Assembly (NCBI GenBank): GCA_003554735.1
Contig: PWHE01000046.1
Location: forward strand, 1-55,736
Direction: 5' to 3'
DNA from: Mollicutes bacterium
GTDB taxonomy: Bacteria > Bacillota_I > Bacilli_A > Izemoplasmatales > Izemoplasmataceae
Length of the DNA stretch: 55,736 nucleotides
The position numbers and the translations under genes were made by a program. The notes beneath the pieces are model-generated. The model saw only the letters and a program-made list of their open reading frames with translations, made no database searches and was not told where the DNA came from. The stretch's first letter is position 1. Each line of letters starts with the position of its first letter. Below, piece after piece: positions 9,359 to 18,884 of this stretch.

Positions 9359-9472
9359 GAATATATCACTCTCCTCATTCTTCATTCTATCACAAAACGC
9401 CCTAAAATTATGACAAAGTATCACTTATTGATGGCGATAAACGATTATAAAAAAAGACCGCAACGGGTGCGG

Positions 9473-10459
9473 TCATTTGATGATGGCTTCAATGCGTTCT
9501 TTCAGTGGTTTTTCAAGTCGAGGTCGTTTGGCGACGTCGAGGTTTTTGTTGAGCTGTTCGATCGACGACACCCCGACAATGGCGGAAGGGATGTTCGGAG
9601 TGGAGAGCACATAGCGCAAGGCCATTTCGGAGAGTGCCATGTCTTCCTTGTTCGCCACCGTGTCGAGCAAGGACACTTTGTCTTGAAGCTGTTTCCACTC
9701 ATCTTCGGTGATGGTCCCGGCCATGCGCATCCTTGAATCCTCCGGAATGCCTTCAAGGTATTTGTCGGTCAGAACGCCCTGATGAAGTGGTGAGAAGGGA
9801 ATGATTCCGATGCCTTCTTTCATGCACAGTTCAAGGATGTTGGTTTCCTTGATCGTCTGGTCGATGATGTTGAATTTGCCCTGATAGAGGATGGGCGGTG
9901 TGCCGAGGTCCTTGAGGATGTCGATGGCTTCTTTGAGTTTGTCGTATGGGTAGTTCGACAGACCGATATAAAGGGCCTTGCCCAGTTTGACGGCATCTGA
10001 GAGGGCGCCCATGGTCTCTTCAAGCGGCGTATGTTCGTCGTATCGGTGCGAGTAGAAGATGTCGACGTAATCGAGATTCATGCGCTTGAGCGAATCATCC
10101 AGTGAAGAAAGCAGATACTTGCGGCTTGACCCTTCGCCGTAGGGGCCGTCCCACATGCGAAAGCCCGCTTTGGTGGAGATGATCAATTCATTGCGATGCT
10201 CATTCAGGTCTTCGCTGAGAATTTTCCCGAACGTCTTTTCCGCTGAACCGGGCGGGTTGCCGTAGTTGTTCGCAAGGTCGAAATGGGTGACGCCGTGATT
10301 GAACGCGGTGAGCACCATGCGTCGGGCCTCGTCGAACGGTTTTTCCTCACCGAAATTATGCCAGAGCCCCAAGGATATGGCCGGAAGATAAAGTCCGCTG
10401 TTGCCGACTTTATGATAAGGCATCTTCTGATAACGGTTATTGTCAATGTTGATATGCAT
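9473..10459 (-). CDS. Aldo/keto reductase (YghZ/GprA-like)
   Basis: VGNSGLYLPAISLGLWHNFGEEKP...THFDLANNYGNPPGSAEKTFG...YVDIFYSHRYDEHTPLEETM. Confidence 0.92.
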   Translation of the reverse strand: MHINIDNNRYQKMPYHKVGNSGLYLPAISLGLWHNFGEEKPFDEARRMVLTAFNHGVTHFDLANNYGNPPGSAEKTFGKILSEDLNEHRNELIISTKAGFRMWDGPYGEGSSRKYLLSSLDDSLKRMNLDYVDIFYSHRYDEHTPLEETMGALSDAVKLGKALYIGLSNYPYDKLKEAIDILKDLGTPPILYQGKFNIIDQTIKETNILELCMKEGIGIIPFSPLHQGVLTDKYLEGIPEDSRMRMAGTITEDEWKQLQDKVSLLDTVANKEDMALSEMALRYVLSTPNIPSAIVGVSSIEQLNKNLDVAKRPRLEKPLKERIEAIIK

Positions 10460-10463
10460 GGAA

Positions 10464-11399
10464 TCACTCCTTCAAAAAGAGATTTCTTTGTTTGACTTGG
10501 GAACGGGTCCGGTGCGTGGATGCATCGCTTGGGTCATAGGCCGTCAGAAACTCAATGACTTCGCGGGTGATGGCGGTCGGTGTTGAGGCGCCACTTGTGA
10601 CACTGACTTTCCTGAGTCCCTGAAGCAGACCGATCTTGATGTCTTCGACGCTTTCGACCAATGTGGCGGGGACACCCGCCTGCATGGAGACATCACGGAG
10701 CTTGTTGGAGTTGTTGGAGTGCCGGTCACCCACCACGAAACAATGTTCCACATCGGCGGGCTGGTTTTTGATGGCGAGTTGACGCATCCGAGTGGCGTCA
10801 CAGACTTCATCGATCAACGTTGCATCGGGAAACCTTTTTTGGATTGCCTTGTGAATCGAATAGATGTCGAACAGGCTCATGGTGGTCTGATTGGTCACGG
10901 CGATGTGTTTGTTGTGGGTGGAAAAGCTTTCGACATCCTTTACCGAGGTAATCAGATGCACCCCTTCATAACCGGTGGCGGTTTCGCTTTCGGGATGGTT
11001 CTCCTTGCCTATGAACAAAACGTCATAGCCTTTTTCGAGATGCTCGGCGATGGTCCGCTGAGACGTCCGCACATCCCGGCACGTCGTGTCGATGACATTG
11101 AGCCCCCGACTGACGGCCTTGTTGTAGACCGAATCGCTCACACCGTGCGCGGTGAAGACGACCGTGCCGCGATCGACCCTGTTAAGGAGTTCAAGACGGC
11201 TCACGCCCTCTTCATGGACGGTCCTGAGCCCGAGCGCTTCAAGGTCGTCGACGATTTTCTGGTTGTGGACGACTTTCCCGAGGATGTGGATGGGCCGTTC
11301 GACGGAAGGGTCCCCTGCTATGTGTTTCATCTGGGCGATGGCATCGACCACGCCGTGACAGTACCCTCTGGGTGATATTTTAATGACTTCCATAATCAT
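10464..11399 (-). CDS. ispH: 4-hydroxy-3-methylbut-2-enyl diphosphate reductase
   Basis: PRGYCHGVVDAI, LGKVVHNQKIVDDLEALG, FTAHGVSD, DTTCRDV, VTSGASTPTAI motifs. Confidence 0.93.
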   Translation of the reverse strand: MIMEVIKISPRGYCHGVVDAIAQMKHIAGDPSVERPIHILGKVVHNQKIVDDLEALGLRTVHEEGVSRLELLNRVDRGTVVFTAHGVSDSVYNKAVSRGLNVIDTTCRDVRTSQRTIAEHLEKGYDVLFIGKENHPESETATGYEGVHLITSVKDVESFSTHNKHIAVTNQTTMSLFDIYSIHKAIQKRFPDATLIDEVCDATRMRQLAIKNQPADVEHCFVVGDRHSNNSNKLRDVSMQAGVPATLVESVEDIKIGLLQGLRKVSVTSGASTPTAITREVIEFLTAYDPSDASTHRTRSQVKQRNLFLKE

Positions 11400-11474
11400 A
11401 TCCCGCCTGTTTGTGTTATAGTAGAAAAGGTTAGGTTTTTACGTTATAATCGACTTATGAGAAAGAAGGGATTC

Positions 11475-12698
11475 ATGATGCACACATTTCAAAAGTCCTA
11501 CATTAATAATGCCTTAAAAGCGCTTAAATTTCAAACGTTTACCGAAATTCAGGAAAAAATCATCCCTTACGCCATCAAGGGACGTGACGTCATCGGCGCC
11601 TCGGAGACGGGAAGCGGAAAAAGCCACGCTTTTTTGCTGCCCATTTTTGAAAATCTCGATGAAGACAAACAGCATGTGCAAGCGGTCATCGTGACCCCGA
11701 CGCGCGAGCTCGCGAACCAAATCGAGAAATTCGCCCGCGAAATCGCCGAGCATGCGCCGAAACACATTGACATCCGTTCATACAAAGGCGGCACCGACCG
11801 CGACAAGGAGATCGCGAGACTTAAAAAGAAACAGCCCCAGATCGTCATCGGCACACCGGGCAAAATCTTTGACCTCATGGTCAAGGAAAACGTCCTCAAC
11901 ATCCATCCGGCCCACACCGTCGTCATCGATGAGACCGACATGGCTTTGGACAGAGGGTTCATGGAAGAAATCGAAGCGATTGTTTCCACGGTGCGCTCCG
12001 ATGCTCAGCTCATGGTCTTTTCGGCCACCATCCCCAAACACCTCGAGCACTTCATCCAAAAAAGCATGAAACACCCCCATAAAGTGATTCTGGACAAAAA
12101 ACGCCTCAAGAATCTCGACCTCGACCATTACTTCATCCGGACCACGGAAGAAGACCGGCGGGCCACACTTGAAAAACTGCTTACCAAACTCAACCCCTAT
12201 CTGGCGATCATCTTCACCAACACCAAGGAAGACGCAGCCACGCTGAGTTCGCATTTGAGAGGCCTCGGCTACAAGGTCACCGCGTTGCACGGCGACCTCA
12301 AGCCAAGAGAACGCAAACAGGTCCTCCGCGACATCGACAAACTCCATGTCCAATACATCGTCGCTTCCGACATGGCCTCGCGGGGCATCGACATCAAAGG
12401 GGTCTCGCATATCATCAATTACGACTTCCCGCGCGACATGACCTTCTACATCCATAGAAGCGGCCGTAGCGGCCGCATGGGCATGAGCGGCGAAGTCTAC
12501 ACGCTTTATACCAAAAAGAACCAGGATGCCTTCGACTTTCTCATGAAAGAAGAGGTATCGTTCGAGTTCCTTACTTTCCGCAAAGGGGAGCTTGTCACCA
12601 AAGAAAGCGACTCACAAGTCCTTACCCGTGCGCATCAGAAGCACGTGCATCAAAAAGAGAAACGCCTCAACCCAAAATCGAGAAAGCGAGTGAAATGA
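11475..12698 (+). CDS. DEAD-box ATP-dependent RNA helicase
   Basis: [25 protein letters not shown] (DExD variant), [22 protein letters not shown] motifs. Confidence 0.93.
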   Translation: MMHTFQKSYINNALKALKFQTFTEIQEKIIPYAIKGRDVIGASETGSGKSHAFLLPIFENLDEDKQHVQAVIVTPTRELANQIEKFAREIAEHAPKHIDIRSYKGGTDRDKEIARLKKKQPQIVIGTPGKIFDLMVKENVLNIHPAHTVVIDETDMALDRGFMEEIEAIVSTVRSDAQLMVFSATIPKHLEHFIQKSMKHPHKVILDKKRLKNLDLDHYFIRTTEEDRRATLEKLLTKLNPYLAIIFTNTKEDAATLSSHLRGLGYKVTALHGDLKPRERKQVLRDIDKLHVQYIVASDMASRGIDIKGVSHIINYDFPRDMTFYIHRSGRSGRMGMSGEVYTLYTKKNQDAFDFLMKEEVSFEFLTFRKGELVTKESDSQVLTRAHQKHVHQKEKRLNPKSRKRVK

Positions 12699-12699
12699 C

Positions 12700-13617
12700 A
12701 TGTTGAAAATCGGATCCCATGTATCCATGGGCGGGTCGAAAATGTTTCTGGGAAGCGTTGAAGAAGCGCTCAGCTACGGAGCGACCGCCTTCATGATCTA
12801 CACCGGCGCCCCGCAAAACACCCGCCGTAAAGCCATCGAGAAAATGCGCATCAATGAAGGCAAGGAACTGATGCGTGAGAAAGGCATCGAACCACAGGAT
12901 GTCGTTGTTCACGCACCCTATATCATGAATCTTGCCAACCCGGACCCTGAAAAACAGAAATTCGCCGTCGAGTTCCTCACCGACGAAGTCAAACGAAGCG
13001 CCGCCATGGGCGTAAGCCAAATCGTGCTTCATCCCGGCGCGCATGTCAAACAAGGCAGCGAAGCGGCCATCGGTCGCATCGTCGAAGGCCTTGATAAAGT
13101 GTTTGAAAACACCAAGAACCTCGATATATTGATCGCCCTTGAAACGATGAGCGGAAAAGGCACGGAAGTCGGACGCAATTTCGAGGAAATCCGCGCCATC
13201 ATCGACGGCGTCAAGGATTCGCACCGTCTGAGCGTCTGTTTCGATACCTGCCACGTGCACGATGCAGGGTATGACATCGTCAACGATTTTGACGGTGTCG
13301 TCGACGAATTTGACCGGATTATCGGTCTCGACCGCATTTCGGTGCTTCATATCAACGACTCAAAGAATCCAAAAGGCGCTTCGAAAGACCGTCATGAGAA
13401 TCTCGGATTCGGTTACATCGGATTCGATGCGCTCAACGCCATCATCCACGATGAACGGTTCGCGCATCTTCCGAAAATCCTCGAAACGCCCTATCTTCCG
13501 AAAACCGAAGAGGAAAAGAAACGCATCTACGCACCTTATAAAGAAGAAATCGAAATGATCCGCAAAGGCGAGTTCAACCCTGAACTCAAAAACGAAATCC
13601 GTCAAAAACATCAGTGA
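12700..13617 (+). CDS. nfo: Deoxyribonuclease IV (AP endonuclease)
   Basis: [73 protein letters not shown]. Confidence 0.95.
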   Translation: MLKIGSHVSMGGSKMFLGSVEEALSYGATAFMIYTGAPQNTRRKAIEKMRINEGKELMREKGIEPQDVVVHAPYIMNLANPDPEKQKFAVEFLTDEVKRSAAMGVSQIVLHPGAHVKQGSEAAIGRIVEGLDKVFENTKNLDILIALETMSGKGTEVGRNFEEIRAIIDGVKDSHRLSVCFDTCHVHDAGYDIVNDFDGVVDEFDRIIGLDRISVLHINDSKNPKGASKDRHENLGFGYIGFDALNAIIHDERFAHLPKILETPYLPKTEEEKKRIYAPYKEEIEMIRKGEFNPELKNEIRQKHQ

Positions 13618-13618
13618 T

Positions 13619-13650
13619 TCCCATCCCGCTCTTTTGAGAGTGGGATTTTT
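13619..13650 (+). terminator. Rho-independent terminator
   Basis: ATCCCGCTCTT-ttg-AGAGTGGGAT + TTTT. Confidence 0.8.
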
Positions 13651-13704
13651 CATACTATTTTCACAATTGTGTGCCATGCTATACTCTAGTTGAGGAGGGA
13701 TACC

Positions 13705-14837
13705 ATGAATAAACACGACCACAAGGAACACGCCCAAAAGGAACACAGTCATGACCAAGGCGATCATGATCATCACGATCATCACCGTCACATGATTGAA
13801 GATTTTAAACGCCGCTTCATCGTCACCGTGATACTGACGATTCCCGTATTATTGCTTTCGCCCATGATTCAGGAGTGGTTCAATTTTGAAATTGCCTTCA
13901 CGGGCGATATGGCCATTCTGTTCGGGTTGTCAACGTTTATTTATGTTTACGGCGGCTGGCCTTTCTTGAAGGGGTTGAAAGAAGAAATCTCGGATAAAAA
14001 CCCCGGCATGATGACCTTGATCGCCATGGCCATCAGTGTTGCTTATATCTATAGTGCCATGACGGTATTCGGATTCCCCGGCGATGATTTCTTTTGGGAG
14101 CTCGCAACCCTGATCGCCATCATGCTCCTGGGACATTATATCGAGATGAAATCGGTCTTGAGCGCTTCAAAAGCGCTTGACGAACTCGCGAAACTTATGC
14201 CCGACGAAGCTCAGCTTATTGAGGGCGATACCGTGAGAGAAGTGAAAGTCTCCGAGCTCAAGAAAGATGACTGGATTCTTATCAAGGTGGGCGAAAAGAT
14301 TCCTGCCGACGGTGAGATTGTCAAAGGGTCATCAAGCGTTAATGAAGCCATGATTACCGAAGAGGCGACCCCGGTTGAAAAATCCGAAGGCGAGGAAGCC
14401 ATCGGCGGATCCATAAACGTGGATGGTTCTTTGGCGTTACTTGTCAAGGGAAGCGAGGTCGAAACGTATCAGAAAGAAGGCAAGCGCGTCGCCATGACCG
14501 GAGACGGCTTCAATGACGCCCCCGCCTTGGCTCAAGCCGAACTCGGCATTGCCGTAGGCTCAGGAACCGACGTGGCCGCGGAGACCGCCGACATCATTCT
14601 GGTCAACTCGGCCCCCGCCGATGTGGAGGCCATCGTATCCTTTGGGGCCACCACGAAACGCAAGATGATCCAAAACCTGATCTGAGCGACCGGCTACAAT
14701 GTCATCGCCATTCCGCTTGCGGCCGGTGTGCTTTACGGTGTCGGCATTCTGATCTCGCCCGCTGTGGGCGCCATCTTGATGTCACTTTCAACCGTCATGG
14801 TGGGGTTCAACGCAAACTTCTGAGACTGGACCGTTAA
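13705..14837 (+). pseudogene. CopB-like P1B-type heavy-metal ATPase, decayed (core deletion, nonsense codon, C-terminal frameshift)
   Basis: His-rich N-terminus, TM segments and actuator region present; VETYQ joins directly to [20 protein letters not shown] with no DKTGT; TGA at 14683 in LI(*)[18 protein letters not shown]; frameshift before KLLRLDR*. Confidence 0.88.
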
Positions 14838-14853
14838 TTTGAAGAGTCTCTCT

Positions 14854-14881
14854 TTGCAAAAAGGGCAAAAAAATGTATACT
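14854..14881 (+). promoter_or_regulatory. Sigma-70-type promoter for queG leader
   Basis: TTGCAA (14854-14859) - 16 nt - TATACT (14876-14881). Confidence 0.65.
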
Positions 14882-14887
14882 ATGGGT

Positions 14888-14966
14888 GAAGGATGACGGT
14901 GCGCCAATCGGCCTCTGGCCGAAACGATAAAATTGGTGAGATGCTTAGCGCATCCACCAATTTTTT
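14888..14966 (+). promoter_or_regulatory. Structured leader ending in an intrinsic terminator just before queG (candidate attenuator/riboswitch)
   Basis: TCGGCC-tct-GGCCGA hairpin; terminator AAATTGGTG-a-GATGC-ttagc-GCATC-CACCAATTT + T-run; CGCCAAT (14902-14908) can pair with terminator arm ATTGGTG (14932-14938). Confidence 0.65.
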
Positions 14967-14990
14967 GCAATTTTTTGGAGTTGGATCGCG

Positions 14991-15938
14991 ATGATTGAAA
15001 AATGGTTGAATGAGCAAGTCGATGATTATAAAAGTGTTCCGGTGAAGGATTATATCACCATGCGTAAGAAGCATTTCGCGCACCTTGAGGAAGACTTTTC
15101 TTTTCTCAAGCCTTTCGACACCATCATCGTGGCCGCCCTTTCATTCCCGAAATTGCAAGCGCGATACAAAGGGAAAGGCTACGGCTACATATCCAGATAC
15201 GCCCATGGAAAGGACTATCACCTGGTCTTCGGTGAACGTCTGAAAGCTATTGCAAACAAACTTGAGTCCCAGGGCATCAAAGCCCAGGCCAACGTCGACA
15301 TCTCCCCGCTTGACGAACGGTTTGCGGCCTATCTTTCAGGACTCGGGTTTCTGGGACACAACCAGTTCCTCATCCATCCGACCTATGGTACGCATCTTTA
15401 CCTCGGCACCATCCTGATCGATCAGTCGTTCAAGACCACCCCGTATCTCCTGGACGATTGCGGAACTTGCACTCGCTGCATTGACGCGTGTCCCGGTGAC
15501 GCGCTTTCTCCACATCACATGGACATCGAGAAGTGTCTCTCCCATTTCACGCAGGAGAAGCGTGCGCTAACCACTGAGGAGATCCCGAAGATGAAATCGT
15601 TCCTTTTCGGCTGCGATGTCTGCCAGAACGTCTGTCCCAAAAACAAAGCGATCATGCCGGTTGAACGGGATGTGTTCCAAAGCGACGAAAACGCCCAGAT
15701 TCATCTGAAAAGCATGCTTGATATATCCAACAAGAAACTGATGCGGGAGTATCGCAACTATGCTTTCGCCTGGCGCGGCATCAGCGTCCTCAAACGCAAC
15801 GCCCTGGCGATTCTCTATTCGCAGAAAGACCCGGAACTCCCCCATTATCTAGAGAAAATGCGTGGCACGCTGCTCAACACCCCGTGGTTCCACGAGACCA
15901 TCGATAACATAGAAGCACTGAAAGAAGGCAAAAAATGA
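14991..15938 (+). CDS. queG: Epoxyqueuosine reductase
   Basis: CGTCTRCIDACPGDAL and CDVCQNVCPKN 4Fe-4S motifs; QueG-like N-terminus. Confidence 0.9.
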   Translation: MIEKWLNEQVDDYKSVPVKDYITMRKKHFAHLEEDFSFLKPFDTIIVAALSFPKLQARYKGKGYGYISRYAHGKDYHLVFGERLKAIANKLESQGIKAQANVDISPLDERFAAYLSGLGFLGHNQFLIHPTYGTHLYLGTILIDQSFKTTPYLLDDCGTCTRCIDACPGDALSPHHMDIEKCLSHFTQEKRALTTEEIPKMKSFLFGCDVCQNVCPKNKAIMPVERDVFQSDENAQIHLKSMLDISNKKLMREYRNYAFAWRGISVLKRNALAILYSQKDPELPHYLEKMRGTLLNTPWFHETIDNIEALKEGKK

Positions 15939-16447
15939 ATCACATCGTACTCTTCGAACCGGAAATCCCCCAAAACGCGGGCAACATCATACGAACCTGC
16001 GTCGCCCACAATTTCAAACTCCATCTCATCGAACCGATGGGTTTCTCGCTTCAGGACAAATACGTCAAACGCAGCGCCGTCAACCATCTTAAACATCTTG
16101 ATTACAAGGTCTATGTCACACTGGACGAGTTTTTCGAGAAAAACGACGGCGCCTTCTATTTTCTGACCCGCTACGGACAAAAATCCCCCGACCGGATGGA
16201 TTTTGCGGATACATCCAGGGAAATCTATCTCATCTTCGGGTCCGAATCCACCGGGATTCCCAGACCGATCCTCGCCAGACACAAAGCCAACCTGCTGCGC
16301 ATTCCCATGACCGACAACGTCCGCAGCCTGAACCTTTCCAACAGTGTGGCCATCCTGGCTTACGAAGTCACGCGACAACAAGGATTCGAAGGCTTGTATC
16401 CGCACGAACCCGACACCCTCAAAGGCAAAGACTACCTAGACCAATGA
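15935..16447 (+). CDS. trmL: tRNA (cytidine(34)-2'-O)-methyltransferase (SPOUT)
   Basis: MNHIVLFEPEIPQNAGNIIRTCVAHNFKLHLIEPMGF, LIFGSESTGIP, IPMTDNVRSLNLSNSVAILAYE. Confidence 0.92.
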   Translation: MNHIVLFEPEIPQNAGNIIRTCVAHNFKLHLIEPMGFSLQDKYVKRSAVNHLKHLDYKVYVTLDEFFEKNDGAFYFLTRYGQKSPDRMDFADTSREIYLIFGSESTGIPRPILARHKANLLRIPMTDNVRSLNLSNSVAILAYEVTRQQGFEGLYPHEPDTLKGKDYLDQ

Positions 16448-16461
16448 CAGGACGTGATCTC

Positions 16462-16980
16462 ATGTACAAACAAGGCGACCCCATTGTCGTGCAAAGCTAC
16501 AAACACGACGAGAACCTGCACCGCATCTGGACGAACGCGAAAGTCGTCGAACACACTGACGAGCGCATCGTCATCGCCAACAAACGCACCAAAGTCATCG
16601 AGAACAACGGACGCTTCTGGTTCACCAAAGAACCGTCGGTGACTTTTTTCTACAAGCATCACTGGTTCAACTGCATCGGCATTCTCCGCAAGGACGGCAC
16701 GTATTACTACTGCAACATCGCCTCCCCCTACGTCCTTGACGATGAAGCGCTCAAATACATCGATTACGACCTTGACATCAAAGTCCAGGCGGACGGCTCC
16801 TACCGGGTGCTCGACCGCAACGAGTACGACCGCCACAAAAAGCGGATGGAGTATCCGCCCAAATTGAGACGGATCCTGGAGATCGAACTGGACAGACTCA
16901 AAGCCATGGTCGAAAACAGGGAAGGCCCGTTCAAACCGGGACTGGTGGAGTCTTATTACCAGGCTTACAGGAAGTTATAA
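16462..16980 (+). CDS. DUF402 family protein (Ntdp-like nucleoside tri-/diphosphatase)
   Basis: HRIWTNAKVVEHTDERIVIANKRTKVIENNGRFWFTKEPSVTFF...YYCNIASPYVLDDEALKYIDYDLDIKV; upstream in-frame ATG at 16444 also possible. Confidence 0.85.
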   Translation: MYKQGDPIVVQSYKHDENLHRIWTNAKVVEHTDERIVIANKRTKVIENNGRFWFTKEPSVTFFYKHHWFNCIGILRKDGTYYYCNIASPYVLDDEALKYIDYDLDIKVQADGSYRVLDRNEYDRHKKRMEYPPKLRRILEIELDRLKAMVENREGPFKPGLVESYYQAYRKL

Positions 16981-17007
16981 AGCAGACGTCGAAAGTATTT
17001 GATTAAA

Positions 17008-17221
17008 ACGGACAGTTAAATAAAAAGAGTAGAGTTATGTATTTGCATAGCTCTACTTTTGTTATATAAAGGTATTGAGAGGAGGTTTTCCATTGGAGCG
17101 CAAAACAAAGAAACATCGACAATACACAATTGAAGAGAAAAACGAAATCGTAAGAATGTATTTATCTGGAGAGACCGGAGGATATAGAAGCGACCATGAC
17201 CGTCGAGTCCAACGACCTTAG
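17008..17221 (+). mobile_element. Remnant of an IS3-like insertion sequence (left-end-like sequence plus truncated OrfA)
   Basis: cggacagttaaataaaaagagtag followed by hairpin AGTAGAGTTATG-tattt-GCATAGCTCTACT, then LERKTKKHRQYTIEEKNEIVRMYLSGE (transposase HTH) that ends abruptly. Confidence 0.55.
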
Positions 17222-17305
17222 CGTAACCACACCAATTGCAACGTTTGACGACAGCGGGACCTGTTTGACAGAAGAACTTCAACTTTCTTAAGAATGGATG
17301 ATTCC

Positions 17306-17541
17306 ATGGCAAACGAAAAATTCTCAATGTCAAGATTGAAGGCATGCATTGCGGTTCATGCATCAACCACATCACCAACGTCTTGAAACCGCTTGGCGCA
17401 AAGCACACCGACATCAATCTCGCAAGACGTTCCGGTCGCATCCATTTCGAAGATGAGGCCATCCTCGCCGATGTCTTCATTGAAGCGATTGAAGACGCCG
17501 GCTACGAAGTGACGAAACTCTCAGTCATTGACGCTGAGTGA
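17306..17541 (+). pseudogene. HMA-domain copper chaperone, frameshifted near its 5' end
   Basis: ATGGCAAACGAAAAA then a -1 shift in the A5 tract, then ILNVKIEGMHCGSCINHITNVLKPLGAKHTDINLARRSGRI (GMxCxxC motif). Confidence 0.7.
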
Positions 17542-17727
17542 CAACGAGGAAAGGCAGCGACTCCGGTCGCTGCCTTCTTTGTTTATAAAGTATAAAGCGG
17601 TTGAAAATAACCCAATAAATGTAATAATAACAAATTTGTAACAAGTCCTACATACGGCTTATTTAAGCGCTTTAAACAGTGATGTATTTATAAACATACA
17701 CTTAAATTATAAAAACTATTGATAGCG

Positions 17728-17756
17728 TTGACATATGGCGGAATTATCCCTATACT
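17728..17756 (+). promoter_or_regulatory. Consensus-like promoter upstream of iron ABC transporter operon
   Basis: TTGACA - 17 nt - TATACT. Confidence 0.8.
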
Positions 17757-17831
17757 GTTCAACGTAAGCCTATTAAATATAATTATTATAATTTAGTTTA
17801 TAAATACTAAAAACCGAAAGGGAGAACACCT

Positions 17832-18866
17832 ATGAATAAATTATTGTTGTCTCTTTCTGTGGGTATGATTGTCCTTATGCTTTCCGCTTGTACATTCGGC
17901 GTGAATCCAGATGGTGAAAGCATAACCGTATTCTCAGAAAGACACTACGATACCGATCAGATTCTTTTTGATCTCTTTGAGCAACAAACCGGCATCCGCG
18001 TCAATGTCATTGACGGCGGCGCCGACGAACTCATCAACCGCCTCGAGAACGAAAGCGAAGACACATCCGCGGATGTGCTTATCATCGCCGATGCGGGTCG
18101 TCTGCATCGTGCCAAGACGAAAGACCTCCTGCAACCCGTGGAGAGCGATACGCTCTTTGAAAACATCCCTTCCAACTATCGCGATGCGGACAACTACTGG
18201 TTCGGCCTTACCAAGCGTGCCCGTGTGCTTGTCTATCATCCCGACCGTGTCGACCCAAGCGAACTTTCAACCTACGAAGCGCTCACTGAGCCCGAGTGGG
18301 AAGGCCGTGTGGTCACACGTACCAGCACCAACATCTATAACCAGTCCCTGATGGCTTCGTTCATCGAAATCATGGGAGAAGAAGATGCCCGAGCATGGGC
18401 GGAAGGCATTACGGCGAACTTCGCCAGAACGCCTGCGGGCAATGACCGCGACCAGTCCAAGTTCGTTGTTGAAGGGGGCGCGGACGTCGCCATCATGAAC
18501 ACGTATTACATCGGACGTATGATGAACTCAAGCGATCCGTTCGAACAGGAAGTCGCCGAGACCGTCGGTGTGTTCTTCCCCAACCAGGATACCACAGGCA
18601 CGCACGTGAACGTTTCGGCGGCCGGTGTGACCAAACACTCGGACAATGTCGAAGCGGCGGTTCAGTTCATCGAGTTCCTTTCCGGCGAAGAAGCCCAGGA
18701 ATCCTTTGCGAACGCGAACTACGAATACCCTGTGAATGAAAATGTCGAAATGCATGACCTGCTCAAATCATGGGGCGAGTTCAAAGCTCAGGACATCAAC
18801 CTGAGCGTCCTCGGTGAAAACAGCTACCAGGCGACCATCATCATGGACGAGGTCGGCTGGGAATAA
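17832..18866 (+). CDS. Fe(3+) ABC transporter substrate-binding lipoprotein
   Basis: Lipobox LMLSAC; ITVFSERHYDTDQILFDLFEQQTGIRVNVIDGGADELINRLENE; GADVAIMNTYYIGRM; typical FutA/AfuA organisation. Confidence 0.92.
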   Translation: MNKLLLSLSVGMIVLMLSACTFGVNPDGESITVFSERHYDTDQILFDLFEQQTGIRVNVIDGGADELINRLENESEDTSADVLIIADAGRLHRAKTKDLLQPVESDTLFENIPSNYRDADNYWFGLTKRARVLVYHPDRVDPSELSTYEALTEPEWEGRVVTRTSTNIYNQSLMASFIEIMGEEDARAWAEGITANFARTPAGNDRDQSKFVVEGGADVAIMNTYYIGRMMNSSDPFEQEVAETVGVFFPNQDTTGTHVNVSAAGVTKHSDNVEAAVQFIEFLSGEEAQESFANANYEYPVNENVEMHDLLKSWGEFKAQDINLSVLGENSYQATIIMDEVGWE

Positions 18867-18884
18867 CAGAAAAGAAGGTTTATC

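Noticed and set aside
10464-11399. Lone ispH as evidence for a special isoprenoid cluster
   Set aside because: No other MEP-pathway genes in the window; a single housekeeping gene does not support a cluster claim.
14683-14685. In-frame TGA at a Trp position, possible Mycoplasma-type code (TGA=Trp)
   Set aside because: Many intact genes in the window end at TGA with correct family length (e.g. SDR 6944, nfo 13617, trmL 16447, glmU 43230) and encode Trp as TGG; the ATPase is otherwise decayed.
17016-17480. 154-aa minus-strand ORF across the IS remnant and HMA gene
   Set aside because: Overlaps better supported plus-strand IS and HMA fragments; translated sequence has no family resemblance.
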